This document shows positions 1-10,308 of a DNA stretch of 64,000 nt, piece by piece. Under the pieces are notes generated by a model. The model was given only the letters and a program-made list of their open reading frames with translations. It had not been told where the DNA came from and searched no databases. The DNA lies in IMG/VR virus record IMGVR_UViG_3300028608_000011, positions 20,008-84,007 of that record, one strand, 5' to 3'. Source of the DNA: a virus. The position numbers were made by a program, and so were the translations under genes. Position 1 is the stretch's first letter, and each line of letters starts with the position of its first letter.

Positions 1-3000
1 CTGGGTATGGCGGGCCTTTCCGCCAACCAGGCACTGGTTGCACTCAAGCCTTCCCTGCAGCTGGCCAACCTTGCGAACGTGTCGATGGCGCGTTCGGCCG
101 ATATCTCGACCAACGTCCTCATGACCTTCGGCATGCAGGCCAAGGAGCTGCAGAGCGTTGTCGACCTGATGGCGACCGCGGTCAACAACTCCAACGCCGA
201 CATCGAGCAGCTGGCCAACTCGCTGAGCTACGCAGGCCCGGCGGCGAAGACCGCAGGCTTCTCTATTCAGGACACCACGGCGGCCATCGAGACGATGGCG
301 AACTCGGGCATCAAGGGTTCGCGCTCCGGCTCGGCGCTGCGCCGCATGTTCACCAGCTTGCTGAACCCTACCAAGAAGGGTGCCGAGGTCATCCAGAAAT
401 ACGGCCTCGACATCCTCGACGCGGAGGGCAACACCCGCTCGCTGACCAACATCATCAATCAGATGAGCAACGCCTTCAAAGATCTGCCCGGGCCTGAGCG
501 GCTGGCTGCGATCACCAACCTGGTTGGCGTGTACGCTTCCTCCGCGGTAACTGGTCTGGTGGACAACGCGAGCCAGTACAACCAGTTTGCCGAGCAGAAC
601 CAGAACGTGGCCGGCGCCGGCGACCGGATGGAAAAGATCATCTCGGACAACCTCAAGTTCGACTGGAAAGAGATGCTGTCCAGCCTTGAGGAAGTCCAGC
701 TGCAGGCGTTCAGCTCTCTGGATGGGAAGCTGCGCCTGGCTACCGCGCAGATGTCCAAGTACGTGCTGGACATGATGGAGCCGTACAAGGAAGGAACCGA
801 CATCACCGGCCTGGATCGTCTGTTGGTGCAGGCGCAAACCACGGCTGAAGCGTTTGCCCGTGTCGTAGCTGGCATCGTGGCCTACAAGTTTGCCAGCGGC
901 AGTGTCTTCGCGGCTTTCTCTGCTGACGCCAAGGGTGCGGCAGAACGGCTGACGCTGGTCTCGGATCGCCTAAAAAGCACCTCGGCGAATTACCAGATCA
1001 TGGGCATGGCCACGAGCGTGGCGCGCACCAACACCGAGATGCTCAACGCCACGATCGGCCGCTCGGTCGGCATAATGGGGGGAGTGACTGCGGCCTCGGC
1101 TACAGCAGCAGCAGGGTTGGCTCGGTTCGCCGCCGCTGCAGGCTTGGTGATGCGCGCGCTGGGCTGGGTAGGCCTGATCTACGGCATCGGCTCTGCGATC
1201 TGGGAGGTGTTCAGCACCAACACAGATGACGAAGTGTTGAAGCACCGGGATTCGGTGGACGACGTCAAGAGCAGCTATGACAAGCTGAAACAGTCGATTG
1301 AAGAGACTGGGCTGGCGCGCCAGCGTGCGGCCCTGAAAGAGCAGATCAAGGCTGATAAGCAGGGGTCTACTGACCTTTCCTCGCAGATCGCCAAGCAGGT
1401 CAACCTGATCAACAACGCGCGCGGTGCTGGCGTCTCCGAGGAGAACCTAGCGCCTCTTGAAAAGCGTCTTGAAAGTCTGCGCGGCCTGGTAGGCACCTAC
1501 GACCAAAAGGTCAAAGATTCCGAAGAGTCGCTGTCCAAGCTCGGCACCACCACAAACGACTACTCGACCGAGGCTGATTACCAAGCGCGGCGGATCGAGA
1601 AACTGATCGGCCTGACCAATGATCTGACCCTCGCTCAGGCGAAACTCGAGCAGAGCCAGAGCCGCAGCGGCATCGGGTTCAGCAACCTCGCGCTGGCGCA
1701 AAACGTCGGCAGGCTGACGCAGGAAAAAGCGCTGGCACAACGGCAGGTCGAACTCGGCACCGGCCAGCTGCTGCGCACCCAGAGCAACGTCCGCCCATTC
1801 TCCGAGACGATCAGCAGCCTGGAAGATGACGCCAAAAAAGCGGCCGACGCCAAGGTCTACAAAGACGTCACCTCGAATGCCCAACAGTTGCTCGACGTCG
1901 AGAACAAGATCACCGAGGCCAAGGCTGCGCAGGCCAAGCTCATTCAGCAGGACAAGGATGCGATCGCCGCAGGCAATACGGACATGCGCCCTGGTCTGCA
2001 GCTTGCTGAGGTGTCGGTAAGAACCATCGCCAAACTGGAAGCCGACCGAGCCAAAATCCAGGAGAAGGTCACCGACGAAGAAAACAAACTCGTCGAGGCG
2101 CGCCAAGCAGCGGCCGCGGTAACCCGCAGCGATACGGAGAACATGGCGGCGTACCAGAAGCAGGCTGCGGACATCGCCGCGAAGATCAAAGCGGCGGAGA
2201 ACCCCGGCGACGGCAAGGCCATGGACGTCAAAGCCGTCACGGAGCTGTACAAGGATCAGGCCAAGGTTCTTGGGCAGATCAAAGGGCTGGAATCGAAGAG
2301 CACCAAAGCCAGCGACAAGGCTGGCCGCAAGGATGACCGCCAAGCTTCCGAAGACCTGCGCACCTACACCGCGCTGGCCAAAAAATTCGATGAGGCCAGC
2401 TATGCCCAGCTTGAACTGCAGAAGGGCACCGAAGCCATGCAGCGGCTGCGCGCGGCCGGCACCATCACCATGGATCAGGAGAACAAGGCACTTGGCGAGC
2501 TGAACCTGACTCACTACAAGGCCATCCTCGCGCTGGACAAAGAGGCGACGGCGCTGGAGAAACTGCGAGACTCCTACGCCAACTCGCCATTCGGCGCCGC
2601 TGCCAACGATCTGGCTGTCCTGCAAAAAGGCCTGAATGACGGCAAGGTCAGCCTTGAAGAATTCAACCGGATCTACGGCCAGATCCGCAGTAAACAGCTG
2701 GATCAGGCCACTTCTGGGCTGCCTGAAGCGAACCTGCAGGTTGGTGATGCCTCAAGCTCGCCGTTTACCGACTGGGTATCCACTGAGGTTGAGCGGGCCA
2801 AGGGTCTGGGTGAGTTCGACAAGCGCCAGAAAGAGCTGGAGACCAGCCTTGAAATTCAGCAGGCTGCCAACCAGCGCGAACGCGACATGCAGATGGAGCA
2901 GCTCAACGCCAAGAAGCTGGCGGCCGAGGCTCACTCCACTGAGATGTTGCGCATCGAGCAGACCTATCAGGATCAGAAGTCGGCTATCGAGCGTACCGCG

Positions 3001-3693
3001 GGTGAGCAGCAGGCGGCTGTAGCAGCAAGCCAGGCCAAGTACACCGAGCAGATGGCGACCATGGCGATGATGTCGGCCATGGGCTCGCTGTCCAACATCC
3101 TCGGCACGTTCGCCAGCGCGGCAGAGGATGCCACAGCCGGCCAGAAGGCCGCGTTCATCGCACAGAAGGCGATCGCGATCGCCCAGATCATCATGTACAC
3201 CGAGCTGGCCGCTGCGCAGGCCATGGCGCTGTCGGGTAACCCGATGGTTGTTGGTATCCCTCTGGCTACCTTCATCCGCGCCACCGGTTATGCCAACGCC
3301 GGTTTGGTGGCTGCTCTGGCCATTGGTGAAGTTGCCAGCGGTGGCAAGTCCAGCAGCGGTAGCGGCACCACGATGTATGACACCGGAGGCTATATCCCGT
3401 ATAACCGAACCGGGATCGTCGGCGAATATGGCCCTGAGCTGGTAACCGGCCCAGCGCACGTTACAGGCCGAGGGAACAGCGCCTCGAAGATCAATCAGGC
3501 AGGCAGCGGCGGGAACGTCTACCAGATCACCTTGGCCCCGGTAATTTCCGTAGGAATGGATGGCGGTGCAGGCGATTCCAGCAAGGCCAGCCGAGAGGTT
3601 GCGGATACGGTGAAAACCGTAGTCATCCAAGTAATGCAAGAGCAGATCAGGCCTCAAGGGCTGCTGGATAACTGGATCAGATCAAGGGAATAA
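1..3693 (+). CDS. Tail tape measure protein, 5'-truncated by the window
   Basis: Tail-length ruler and chaperone-bound core of the siphovirus tail. The frame is open to base 1, so the true start lies upstream; the ATG at 7 is probably internal. The first about 210 residues match the conserved TP901/lambda-type tape-measure core (STNVLMTFG, NSNADIEQLANSLSYAGP, GSRSGSALRRM). Then come a hydrophobic Ala/Gly-rich stretch (about 350-400), a long Lys/Glu/Gln-rich coiled-coil region (about 420-1020), and a second hydrophobic Ala/Met-rich stretch (about 1030-1110). The length, helical content and position just before the M-L-K-I-J genes all fit. The tail assembly chaperones expected upstream are outside the window. 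Confidence 0.93.
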   Translation: MGMAGLSANQALVALKPSLQLANLANVSMARSADISTNVLMTFGMQAKELQSVVDLMATAVNNSNADIEQLANSLSYAGPAAKTAGFSIQDTTAAIETMANSGIKGSRSGSALRRMFTSLLNPTKKGAEVIQKYGLDILDAEGNTRSLTNIINQMSNAFKDLPGPERLAAITNLVGVYASSAVTGLVDNASQYNQFAEQNQNVAGAGDRMEKIISDNLKFDWKEMLSSLEEVQLQAFSSLDGKLRLATAQMSKYVLDMMEPYKEGTDITGLDRLLVQAQTTAEAFARVVAGIVAYKFASGSVFAAFSADAKGAAERLTLVSDRLKSTSANYQIMGMATSVARTNTEMLNATIGRSVGIMGGVTAASATAAAGLARFAAAAGLVMRALGWVGLIYGIGSAIWEVFSTNTDDEVLKHRDSVDDVKSSYDKLKQSIEETGLARQRAALKEQIKADKQGSTDLSSQIAKQVNLINNARGAGVSEENLAPLEKRLESLRGLVGTYDQKVKDSEESLSKLGTTTNDYSTEADYQARRIEKLIGLTNDLTLAQAKLEQSQSRSGIGFSNLALAQNVGRLTQEKALAQRQVELGTGQLLRTQSNVRPFSETISSLEDDAKKAADAKVYKDVTSNAQQLLDVENKITEAKAAQAKLIQQDKDAIAAGNTDMRPGLQLAEVSVRTIAKLEADRAKIQEKVTDEENKLVEARQAAAAVTRSDTENMAAYQKQAADIAAKIKAAENPGDGKAMDVKAVTELYKDQAKVLGQIKGLESKSTKASDKAGRKDDRQASEDLRTYTALAKKFDEASYAQLELQKGTEAMQRLRAAGTITMDQENKALGELNLTHYKAILALDKEATALEKLRDSYANSPFGAAANDLAVLQKGLNDGKVSLEEFNRIYGQIRSKQLDQATSGLPEANLQVGDASSSPFTDWVSTEVERAKGLGEFDKRQKELETSLEIQQAANQRERDMQMEQLNAKKLAAEAHSTEMLRIEQTYQDQKSAIERTAGEQQAAVAASQAKYTEQMATMAMMSAMGSLSNILGTFASAAEDATAGQKAAFIAQKAIAIAQIIMYTELAAAQAMALSGNPMVVGIPLATFIRATGYANAGLVAALAIGEVASGGKSSSGSGTTMYDTGGYIPYNRTGIVGEYGPELVTGPAHVTGRGNSASKINQAGSGGNVYQITLAPVISVGMDGGAGDSSKASREVADTVKTVVIQVMQEQIRPQGLLDNWIRSRE

Positions 3694-3698
3694 TTTTT

Positions 3699-4064
3699 AT
3701 GGCAGGGACATTTCCACCGCCAAGTCAGCCAAATTTTCCGGCACCGGACTGGGGCTTTGCCCAGTCACCGGAGGCCAACGTCGACGTCCAAAAGCTGGGG
3801 GACGGATACGAGTCGAGGGAATCAGTCGGGCTGAACTCCATTCGCGAAACTTTCCCTGTCAAATACTCAACGCTGGACAAGGGGGTGGGCCAGGCGGCCT
3901 ACGACTACCTCAAGCCAAAACTGAACAAGGAGAGTGTGACTTGGGTACACCCGGTCACCGGCGTGACCTACAAGGTCATACCCGAGTCCCTCAGCCTGAC
4001 CTATGACACATGGAACAACGAAGTGCTGGAGATCACCTTCCGCCAAGACTTCAACCCGGGTTAA
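3699..4064 (+). CDS. M: Minor tail protein, lambda gpM-like
   Basis: A 121-aa protein of the phage minor tail family (lambda gpM type), a component of the tail-tip complex. Recognised by the N-terminal pattern FPPPSQPNFPAPDWG, the central DGYESR segment, and the C-terminal beta-rich end with a conserved WVHP and TWNNEVLEITFRQDF. Starts 5 bases after the tape measure stop and precedes gpL, the standard lambda order. Acts with L, K, I and J in initiating tail assembly (family knowledge). Confidence 0.92.
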   Translation: MAGTFPPPSQPNFPAPDWGFAQSPEANVDVQKLGDGYESRESVGLNSIRETFPVKYSTLDKGVGQAAYDYLKPKLNKESVTWVHPVTGVTYKVIPESLSLTYDTWNNEVLEITFRQDFNPG

Positions 4065-4074
4065 GGACTGACTC

Positions 4075-4782
4075 ATGGAAATGATTGCAACGGACGCCCA
4101 GCGGCTGGTAAAGGAACCCAAAATCGTTCTCTTCGAGATCGACGCACGGGCCTACGGCGACACAGTGCTGCGCTTCACCCCAGTGGTAGATGGGAGTAAC
4201 TGGGATGTGCAGTTCGGGGGCAACATCTATCGCAGGCTGCCCATCACAGCATCCGGCTTTACATGGAATGGCACCGGGACGGCGCCGCGACCTTCGATCA
4301 GCCTGGCTGCGCAGGATCTGGTATTCCTCAGCCTGATCGTAAACGGCGATGACCTTATCGGCTGCCCTGTGCGCCGCATCCGAACCTACCGAAAATACCT
4401 CGACGACGGCGACAGCCCAAACCCTTCTGCGACTTTCCCGATCGACCATTTCGTCATTGAGAAAAAGACCAAACAGGTCAGGAAGCAGCTGTCGTTTGAA
4501 CTGTCCACGCCTATCGACCAACAGGGCAGGAAGATTCCTGCTCGACAAGTAATCCGCGATACCTGCCTCAACCGGTTCCGCTACTGGGCCAATGGCCGCT
4601 GGAACTATGACGGTGTGACCTGCCCATACGCTGGCGCAGCGATGTTCGAACCAAATGGCGATCCGACTTCAGACCCAACTAAAGCAAAGTGCGGTAAGCG
4701 ACTGAGCGACTGTGAAAAACATTTCGGTGTTGGCGCTGTGCTACCAATATTTGCCTTCCCCGGTGTCGGGCGGATAAGCTAG
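4075..4782 (+). CDS. L: Minor tail protein, lambda gpL-like (Fe-S)
   Basis: A 235-aa minor tail protein of the gpL family, part of the tail-tip initiator complex. The lambda protein carries a 4Fe-4S cluster bound by four cysteines in its C-terminal domain. Here four cysteines follow residue 160 in the contexts DTCLN, VTCPY, KCGKR and DCEKH, so the metal site looks intact. Starts 10 bases after M and ends about 20 bases before K. Confidence 0.93.
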   Translation: MEMIATDAQRLVKEPKIVLFEIDARAYGDTVLRFTPVVDGSNWDVQFGGNIYRRLPITASGFTWNGTGTAPRPSISLAAQDLVFLSLIVNGDDLIGCPVRRIRTYRKYLDDGDSPNPSATFPIDHFVIEKKTKQVRKQLSFELSTPIDQQGRKIPARQVIRDTCLNRFRYWANGRWNYDGVTCPYAGAAMFEPNGDPTSDPTKAKCGKRLSDCEKHFGVGAVLPIFAFPGVGRIS

Positions 4783-4802
4783 CGCAATCAGGGAGATTCA
4801 GC

Positions 4803-5540
4803 ATGCTTCAGTTCTATCCAGAACATCTCGAACAGATCCGCGCTGAGGCATTGGAAGCCTACCCAGAAGAAGGGGCTTGGCTCATCACCAAGGCCGGGTG
4901 TCGCCGAGTTCCTAACAACGCGGAAGACCCGGAGAATTTCTTCGACATCTCCCAAAGCGAGATCAAGAAAGCCCGAAAAGAAGGGCTTCTTGCCGTCGTG
5001 CATAGCCACACCAACGGCAATGAGTACCCCAGTGAAATGGACATGCAGTACCAGATCAACACGGCAGTGCCGTGGGGGCTTCTGGCCTGTGACGGCGTCA
5101 ACTCGACAGGCATCACCTGGTGGGGCGGGCGCGGCGAAGGCAACACCGAGGATCTGCTCAATCGCACGTTCTGCCACGGGGTTACCGATTGTTACGCGCT
5201 GGTGCGTGACTACTACGACCAGAAGTTCGATATCCAGCTGCCGGAGATGCCGCGCGAGTGGAAATGGTGGGAGACCAACGAGACGTTCATGCCTGACGGT
5301 CTCGAGCAAACAGGGTTCAGCCGTGTCCGAGATGAGCCGAAGCCCGGCGATATCTGGCTGGCCAGCATCGGTGTGCGCACCGGAGCGATCACCCATTGCG
5401 GAATCCTTCTGGAAGACGGCCTCACCATCCACCACCCGGGCAGCGGCGCCCCGGTCAGCCAGCGCAAGGCTGTGATCGAACCCATCTACCGTTACATCAG
5501 CATGATTTCAATGTGGGTAAGGCACAAGGATCGAGCATGA
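4803..5540 (+). CDS. K: Tail assembly protein K: JAMM plus NlpC/P60 peptidase
   Basis: A 245-aa two-domain protein. The N-terminal half has the JAMM/Mov34 metalloprotease signature HSHTNG...PSEMD...Q (about residues 64-80, zinc ligands His, His, Asp). The C-terminal half has an NlpC/P60 cysteine peptidase motif beginning at TDCYALVRDYY (about 125-135) with downstream histidines, for example THCGIL. In lambda, K is a tail-tip assembly factor; the NlpC domain can also act on peptidoglycan. The stop overlaps the start of I by ATGA. Confidence 0.93.
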   Translation: MLQFYPEHLEQIRAEALEAYPEEGAWLITKAGCRRVPNNAEDPENFFDISQSEIKKARKEGLLAVVHSHTNGNEYPSEMDMQYQINTAVPWGLLACDGVNSTGITWWGGRGEGNTEDLLNRTFCHGVTDCYALVRDYYDQKFDIQLPEMPREWKWWETNETFMPDGLEQTGFSRVRDEPKPGDIWLASIGVRTGAITHCGILLEDGLTIHHPGSGAPVSQRKAVIEPIYRYISMISMWVRHKDRA

Positions 5541-6106
5541 AAACCATTTACCTCCATGGATCGGCGGCGCAGTTCGGCGACAAGTTCGAGCTGGATATCA
5601 AGACCCCTCGCGAAGCCCTACACGCGCTTGCTGTGCAGATTGAGGGTTTCCGCAGCATGGTCAGGGACGGGGAGTGGTTCATGTTCCGCGGCCCTCTCGA
5701 GAATGAAGCTGACGACGATGAAGAAAGCATCGATCTAGCCCTCGGCGATGTTGACGAAATCCACCTGATGCCGGCTATCCGCGGCGCGGGCGGTGGCAAC
5801 GGAGGCATGTTCTCGATCATCCTGGGGATCGTGGCTATTGTGGCTGCGCCGTTCACCGGTGGTGCCTCTCTTGCGATGTACGCGGCAGGCGCAGGTCTTA
5901 TCGTGGGCGGCCTTATCCAGATGACCATGAAGGTGCCTGGCGTCAGCGACACTTCTAACTCCACGGCTGACAGCAAAGCGTCGTTCCTCTTCCAAGGGCC
6001 ACGAAATCAATCCACTCAAGGGGTGGCCGTGCCGCGCGGCTATGGCCGCATCCGCACCGGCAGCATCGTGATCAGCGCAGGACTATACGCGGAGCGTATC
6101 CTTTGA
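5537..6106 (+). CDS. I: Tail assembly protein I-like
   Basis: A 189-aa protein of the lambda gpI family. The ATG at 5537 was chosen because it overlaps the K stop as ATGA; the frame is open further upstream inside K, but that part is a shadow of K. The N-terminal half is a ubiquitin-like fold region (IYLHGSAAQFGDKFELDIKT, then a DGEWFMFRG segment). A Gly/Ala-rich hydrophobic stretch (about 95-135) follows. The conserved tail SFLFQGPRNQSTQGVAVPRGYG(R) is typical of gpI. Its stop is overlapped by the TTG start of J. Confidence 0.9.
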   Translation: MKTIYLHGSAAQFGDKFELDIKTPREALHALAVQIEGFRSMVRDGEWFMFRGPLENEADDDEESIDLALGDVDEIHLMPAIRGAGGGNGGMFSIILGIVAIVAAPFTGGASLAMYAAGAGLIVGGLIQMTMKVPGVSDTSNSTADSKASFLFQGPRNQSTQGVAVPRGYGRIRTGSIVISAGLYAERIL

Positions 6107-9100
6107 CGGCTCAACAGAAAATCAGCTGGGAATCTCCGCACCAAAAGTGGCCTTCGGAGTCTTTGGCTTACCCGCAACCAGAGCTGATCAAAGGCGCTGG
6201 CGGCGGTGGCGGGGACACCGGGCAGGCCCACACCCCGGTGGAGGCCCCCAACACGCTGCAGAGCGTGATCAAGGGCCGTATCCTTGACCTGATTGCCTAC
6301 GGGCCGGTCTACGGCCTGGTGGACGGCCTGAAGTCCGTGTATCTGGACAAGACCCCGGTGATGAACGCTGACGGGTCGTACAACTTCTCCGGCTGCAAGC
6401 TGACCACACGGGAAGGCTACCCATGGCAGACGCCGATTGAAGGATTCCCCGCGGTAGAAACCACTTTCGAGATCAACTCCGAGGTGCTGTTCGCCACCCC
6501 CGTTATTCGCTCGGTCAGCAACAATAACGCGGACGCTGCCCTGGTGACCATTCAGGTCGCCGCGCTGTGGGAGCAGCAGACCAATGGTGACACCGTCGGC
6601 TACAGGGTCGGCGTTGCGATCGACGTCAGAACCAACGGCGGTGCATGGAACACCATGGCTGCTGAGGAGATCGCGGGTAAAACTACCTCGCCATTCCCGG
6701 TCACCTACCGCGTCCCCCTATATGGCGACGGCCCGTTTGATATCCGGGTGCGCCGCTACGCACCTGAGAGCACTGTCAACAACAAGCAGGACAAGATCAC
6801 CTGGACGCTGCTGACTGAAGTGATCGACAAGCGTCTCAGCTATCCGAACATGGCCATGGTGGGGATCGAGATCGACTCCAAGCTGTTTGGGTCGTCGATC
6901 CCTGAGCGCAGCTATGACATGAAGCTGTCGATCATCAGCGTGCCAAGCAACTATGACCCCTTGACCCGGGTATACACCGGCATCTGGGATGGTACGTTCA
7001 AGCAGGCTTGGTCAGACAACCCGGCGTGGTGCTACTACGACCTCGCCACGCATCCGGTGATCGGAGCGGGCCTTGGCGACGTTGATAAGTGGATGATCTA
7101 CCGCATCGGCCAATACTGCGACCAGCTTGTGCCGGACGGCTACGGCGGCATGGAGCCGCGATTCACCTGCAACACCGTGTTCGCTGAGCAGGAAGACGCC
7201 ATTGTTGCGCTGAACACTTTCGCCAGCTGCTTCCGCGGCATGGCCTACTGGGGAACCAACACGATGGTGGCGGTGGCTGACATGCCTACCACCCCTGTGA
7301 AGATTGTCGGCCCTGCCAACGTCGTCGACGGTGACTTCGAATACACCGGCACCAGCCTGCGCGAGCGTCACTCAGTGGCTGTGGCAATGTGGAACGACCC
7401 GGATGATGAAGGCCGGGCAATCCCGGAAGTTTACGAAGACCCGCTCAGCATCGAGATGTATGGCTGGAAGGAGACCCGGGTCACTGCGGTGGCTTGCAAC
7501 TCTCGCGGCCAGGCACGCAGGCTGTGCAAGTGGATCCTCTACTCCGAGCGCCAAGAGACCCAGACGGTCAACTACAAGGCTACGCTTGACCACGCGGATG
7601 TCCGCCCCGGCGACATCGTGGAGATCGGCGACCCCTACCATCAGGGGGCAAGGATGGTTGGCCGGGTCACGCTGCCTGGCAACAAAATCCTTCAGCTCGA
7701 TGCGACTCCAGGCCCCGATATTCTGGCTATCACCCAGAACTGGTACCTCAGCGTCCAGATGCCGGATGGAACCATCCCGCGGATACCTGTCAGCTCGTTC
7801 AACGGCAATCAGGTGATTCTCAGCCTGACCTTGCCCGACACCCCCATTCCGGGCGCCATGTGGGCGCTAAGCGCCACGGCGCTGGAGCTGCCGCAGTTCC
7901 GTATTGTCAGCGTTACTGAGGACGACAGCGGTTCCTACTACAGCATCACCGCCACCGAGTACGACCCGCGCAAGTACGACATTGTCGAGCTGGATCTGGT
8001 TCTGCCTGATCGCCCTACCAGCGCCCTTCCAACGGGGCCGATCGCGCCGCCACTGGATCTGTCCTTCCAGGCCTACACGTACTTTGCAGGGGCTACCCGT
8101 CACCAAGGGCTGATCATCAGCTGGACGCCACCGAAAGACGTCCGTGTGAACGAGTACATCCTCGATGTCATGGCACCAAATGACGGAGGGTTCCGCACGG
8201 CCTACGTCGGTTCTGGCACCTCTTTCGATTTGAAAGACGCCATGGGCGGAGAGTGGACTATTCGCGTGCGCTCTCTGGCATCGGGGATCCCGGGGCCGTG
8301 GGTGTCGAGAACTGTGCAGATCGCGATGCTGCTGATGCCTGTTCCTCCTGATTCGATCCTGGTTACCGAAGGCACGTTCTCGATCACACTGACACCCTCC
8401 AGTGCGTACCCTGACGCTCTGTGGGAATTCTGGCGCAGCGATGTGCCCCTGTCACAGGACATGATCGAGAGCAACGCCATCAAGTTGCCGATCGGCCAGT
8501 ACCTGGTCGATACGCCGCTACGCGCCGGACGGACGTATTTCTACTATGTCCGCGGCACCAACCAGTACGGCAAGTCAGCCTGGTATGCGACTCAGGGCAC
8601 CACCCTGATGGACTTCGATGACATCCTTGAGGCAGTGAAGGACGACATCCTGAACGGTGACCTCTATGAGGAGCTGAACAACATCATCGTGCCGATCGCT
8701 ACCGACACTGCAACGGCCGTGGTAAACGAAGCCGTGGCTGACCTGCAGGAGCAGATCGACAACCTGCAGGACGCGCTGGCCTACGACAAGGACAAGGACT
8801 ATGTCAAAAACGCGGTAGTGCGAGAAGGCAGCGTGCTGTACCAATCCATCGCCGAGGTTCCGGCTGCCGCCGACGGCAGCAACGCCCCTCCAAACCCGCT
8901 CTACTGGAAGTCGGTAGGCGAGATCCTCGAGGACGCCAACGGCCTGATCGTGCAGGTGCAGCAGAACACCACCGACATCATCAAGGTCGATGACAAGCTG
9001 ACCTACACGGCGTCCCAGTTGACCAGCCTGCAGGCTGCCTGGCGTGATGATGACGCGGAGGGTGACCTCGACTCTGCGATGGATGCCTACGAGAGCAAAG

Positions 9101-10308
9101 CGTTCTTCAACCAGCGCATCAAGGTGCTGGCGGAAGAAGATCTGGCCTTGGCCCAGCGCATCACTGACATGGGCGCCGAATTAACCGAGAACATCAATGC
9201 CTCGCTGACCATCCTTGAGCAGACCATGGCTACGGCGGATGAGGCGCTGTCTCAGCGCATCATCGAGATGGAAGCTCAGTTCAACGAGGACAATCAGGAA
9301 ATCCACGCGGCCATTCAGGAAGAGCAAACCGCGCGGGCGAACGCTGACCAGGCGGAGGCTACGGCACGGCAGACGCTGACCACCGAATATAACAACAACA
9401 AGGCGGTCGTGCAGCTGACCCTTAACGGCTTGGCCACGCAGGACGCAGCCTTTGCCAGCAGCATCAGTACGCTGCAGGCGGGGGTCGGTTCCAACACCGC
9501 CTCGATCCAAGTGGTGCAGAATGCCCAAGCCAGCCTGAAGACCGGCCTTGAGGCGCTGTACGCGATCAAGCTACAGACCACCGTGGATGGCCGCACTTAC
9601 GCTGCGGGTATGGGCATCAACATCACCACCAACGGCGGGATCACCCAGAGCCAGATCATCTTCCAGGCCGACCGGTTCGCACTGCTAAGCACCGCCAGCG
9701 GCATTGTCACGCTTCCGTTCTTTGTCGAGGGCAACAGCACCTTCATCACCAACGCCATGATCAAGGATGCTTCGATCGGCACTGCAAAAATCACGGATGC
9801 GGCGATCACCAACGCCAAGATCCAGAACCTCGCGGTGGATGAGGCGAAGATCCAGAACCTGGCTGTGACTACCGCCAAGATCCGTGATTTGTCGGTGGAG
9901 ACATTGAAGATCGCCGGTCGCGCCGTTACGCTGCCGCTGGGCTATTACGATGTAGGGACTGTTCAGGTTGGTGGTAGCTTGTCGGGGACTTACTACGACC
10001 TGTCGGTCGTGTCGTGGAACGCATCTGGTTATGAGGTTACGGTAACCATCACCTGCCAATATGCCGCAAAAAGGGGTGAGATTGGCTGGAGGGTGCTGCT
10101 TAACGGAGGTGTTTATATAGCCGGCACTGTCGGTCAGAACACACAGGAAGACCAATATCGGGACAGCTTCTCTACCAGTTTTGTTGTTGCGCTTGGAGGG
10201 CCAGTTACAGTCCAGTTCCAGATGCGCCCGCCGTTAGTTAACGACGCCACCAACTACGGGATGGCTGTGTCCAACCGCTCGATGACCATCATGGAGACCA
10301 AACGATGA
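6103..10308 (+). CDS. J: Tail tip / host specificity protein J-like (central fibre)
   Basis: A 1,401-aa central tail-tip protein, the family that forms the trimeric tip and contacts the receptor. The start is TTG at 6103, overlapping the I stop (TTGA). The N-terminal about 650 residues carry the phage tail_3-type hub domain. A fibronectin-III-like segment (LIISWTPP...NEYILDV) follows at about 670-750. Then come long amphipathic helices (about 850-1120) and a run of short repeats (IGTAKITDAAITNAKIQN, DEAKIQNLAVTTAKI) ahead of a C-terminal beta-rich receptor-binding end (about 1270-1401). The C-terminal end is the part expected to vary with host receptor. Confidence 0.94.
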   Translation: MTAQQKISWESPHQKWPSESLAYPQPELIKGAGGGGGDTGQAHTPVEAPNTLQSVIKGRILDLIAYGPVYGLVDGLKSVYLDKTPVMNADGSYNFSGCKLTTREGYPWQTPIEGFPAVETTFEINSEVLFATPVIRSVSNNNADAALVTIQVAALWEQQTNGDTVGYRVGVAIDVRTNGGAWNTMAAEEIAGKTTSPFPVTYRVPLYGDGPFDIRVRRYAPESTVNNKQDKITWTLLTEVIDKRLSYPNMAMVGIEIDSKLFGSSIPERSYDMKLSIISVPSNYDPLTRVYTGIWDGTFKQAWSDNPAWCYYDLATHPVIGAGLGDVDKWMIYRIGQYCDQLVPDGYGGMEPRFTCNTVFAEQEDAIVALNTFASCFRGMAYWGTNTMVAVADMPTTPVKIVGPANVVDGDFEYTGTSLRERHSVAVAMWNDPDDEGRAIPEVYEDPLSIEMYGWKETRVTAVACNSRGQARRLCKWILYSERQETQTVNYKATLDHADVRPGDIVEIGDPYHQGARMVGRVTLPGNKILQLDATPGPDILAITQNWYLSVQMPDGTIPRIPVSSFNGNQVILSLTLPDTPIPGAMWALSATALELPQFRIVSVTEDDSGSYYSITATEYDPRKYDIVELDLVLPDRPTSALPTGPIAPPLDLSFQAYTYFAGATRHQGLIISWTPPKDVRVNEYILDVMAPNDGGFRTAYVGSGTSFDLKDAMGGEWTIRVRSLASGIPGPWVSRTVQIAMLLMPVPPDSILVTEGTFSITLTPSSAYPDALWEFWRSDVPLSQDMIESNAIKLPIGQYLVDTPLRAGRTYFYYVRGTNQYGKSAWYATQGTTLMDFDDILEAVKDDILNGDLYEELNNIIVPIATDTATAVVNEAVADLQEQIDNLQDALAYDKDKDYVKNAVVREGSVLYQSIAEVPAAADGSNAPPNPLYWKSVGEILEDANGLIVQVQQNTTDIIKVDDKLTYTASQLTSLQAAWRDDDAEGDLDSAMDAYESKAFFNQRIKVLAEEDLALAQRITDMGAELTENINASLTILEQTMATADEALSQRIIEMEAQFNEDNQEIHAAIQEEQTARANADQAEATARQTLTTEYNNNKAVVQLTLNGLATQDAAFASSISTLQAGVGSNTASIQVVQNAQASLKTGLEALYAIKLQTTVDGRTYAAGMGINITTNGGITQSQIIFQADRFALLSTASGIVTLPFFVEGNSTFITNAMIKDASIGTAKITDAAITNAKIQNLAVDEAKIQNLAVTTAKIRDLSVETLKIAGRAVTLPLGYYDVGTVQVGGSLSGTYYDLSVVSWNASGYEVTVTITCQYAAKRGEIGWRVLLNGGVYIAGTVGQNTQEDQYRDSFSTSFVVALGGPVTVQFQMRPPLVNDATNYGMAVSNRSMTIMETKR

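Noticed and set aside
1447-2625. Long open frame antisense to the tape measure gene
   Set aside because: A by-product of high GC in a coding strand; no Shine-Dalgarno, composition unlike a protein, and the sense gene is clearly real.
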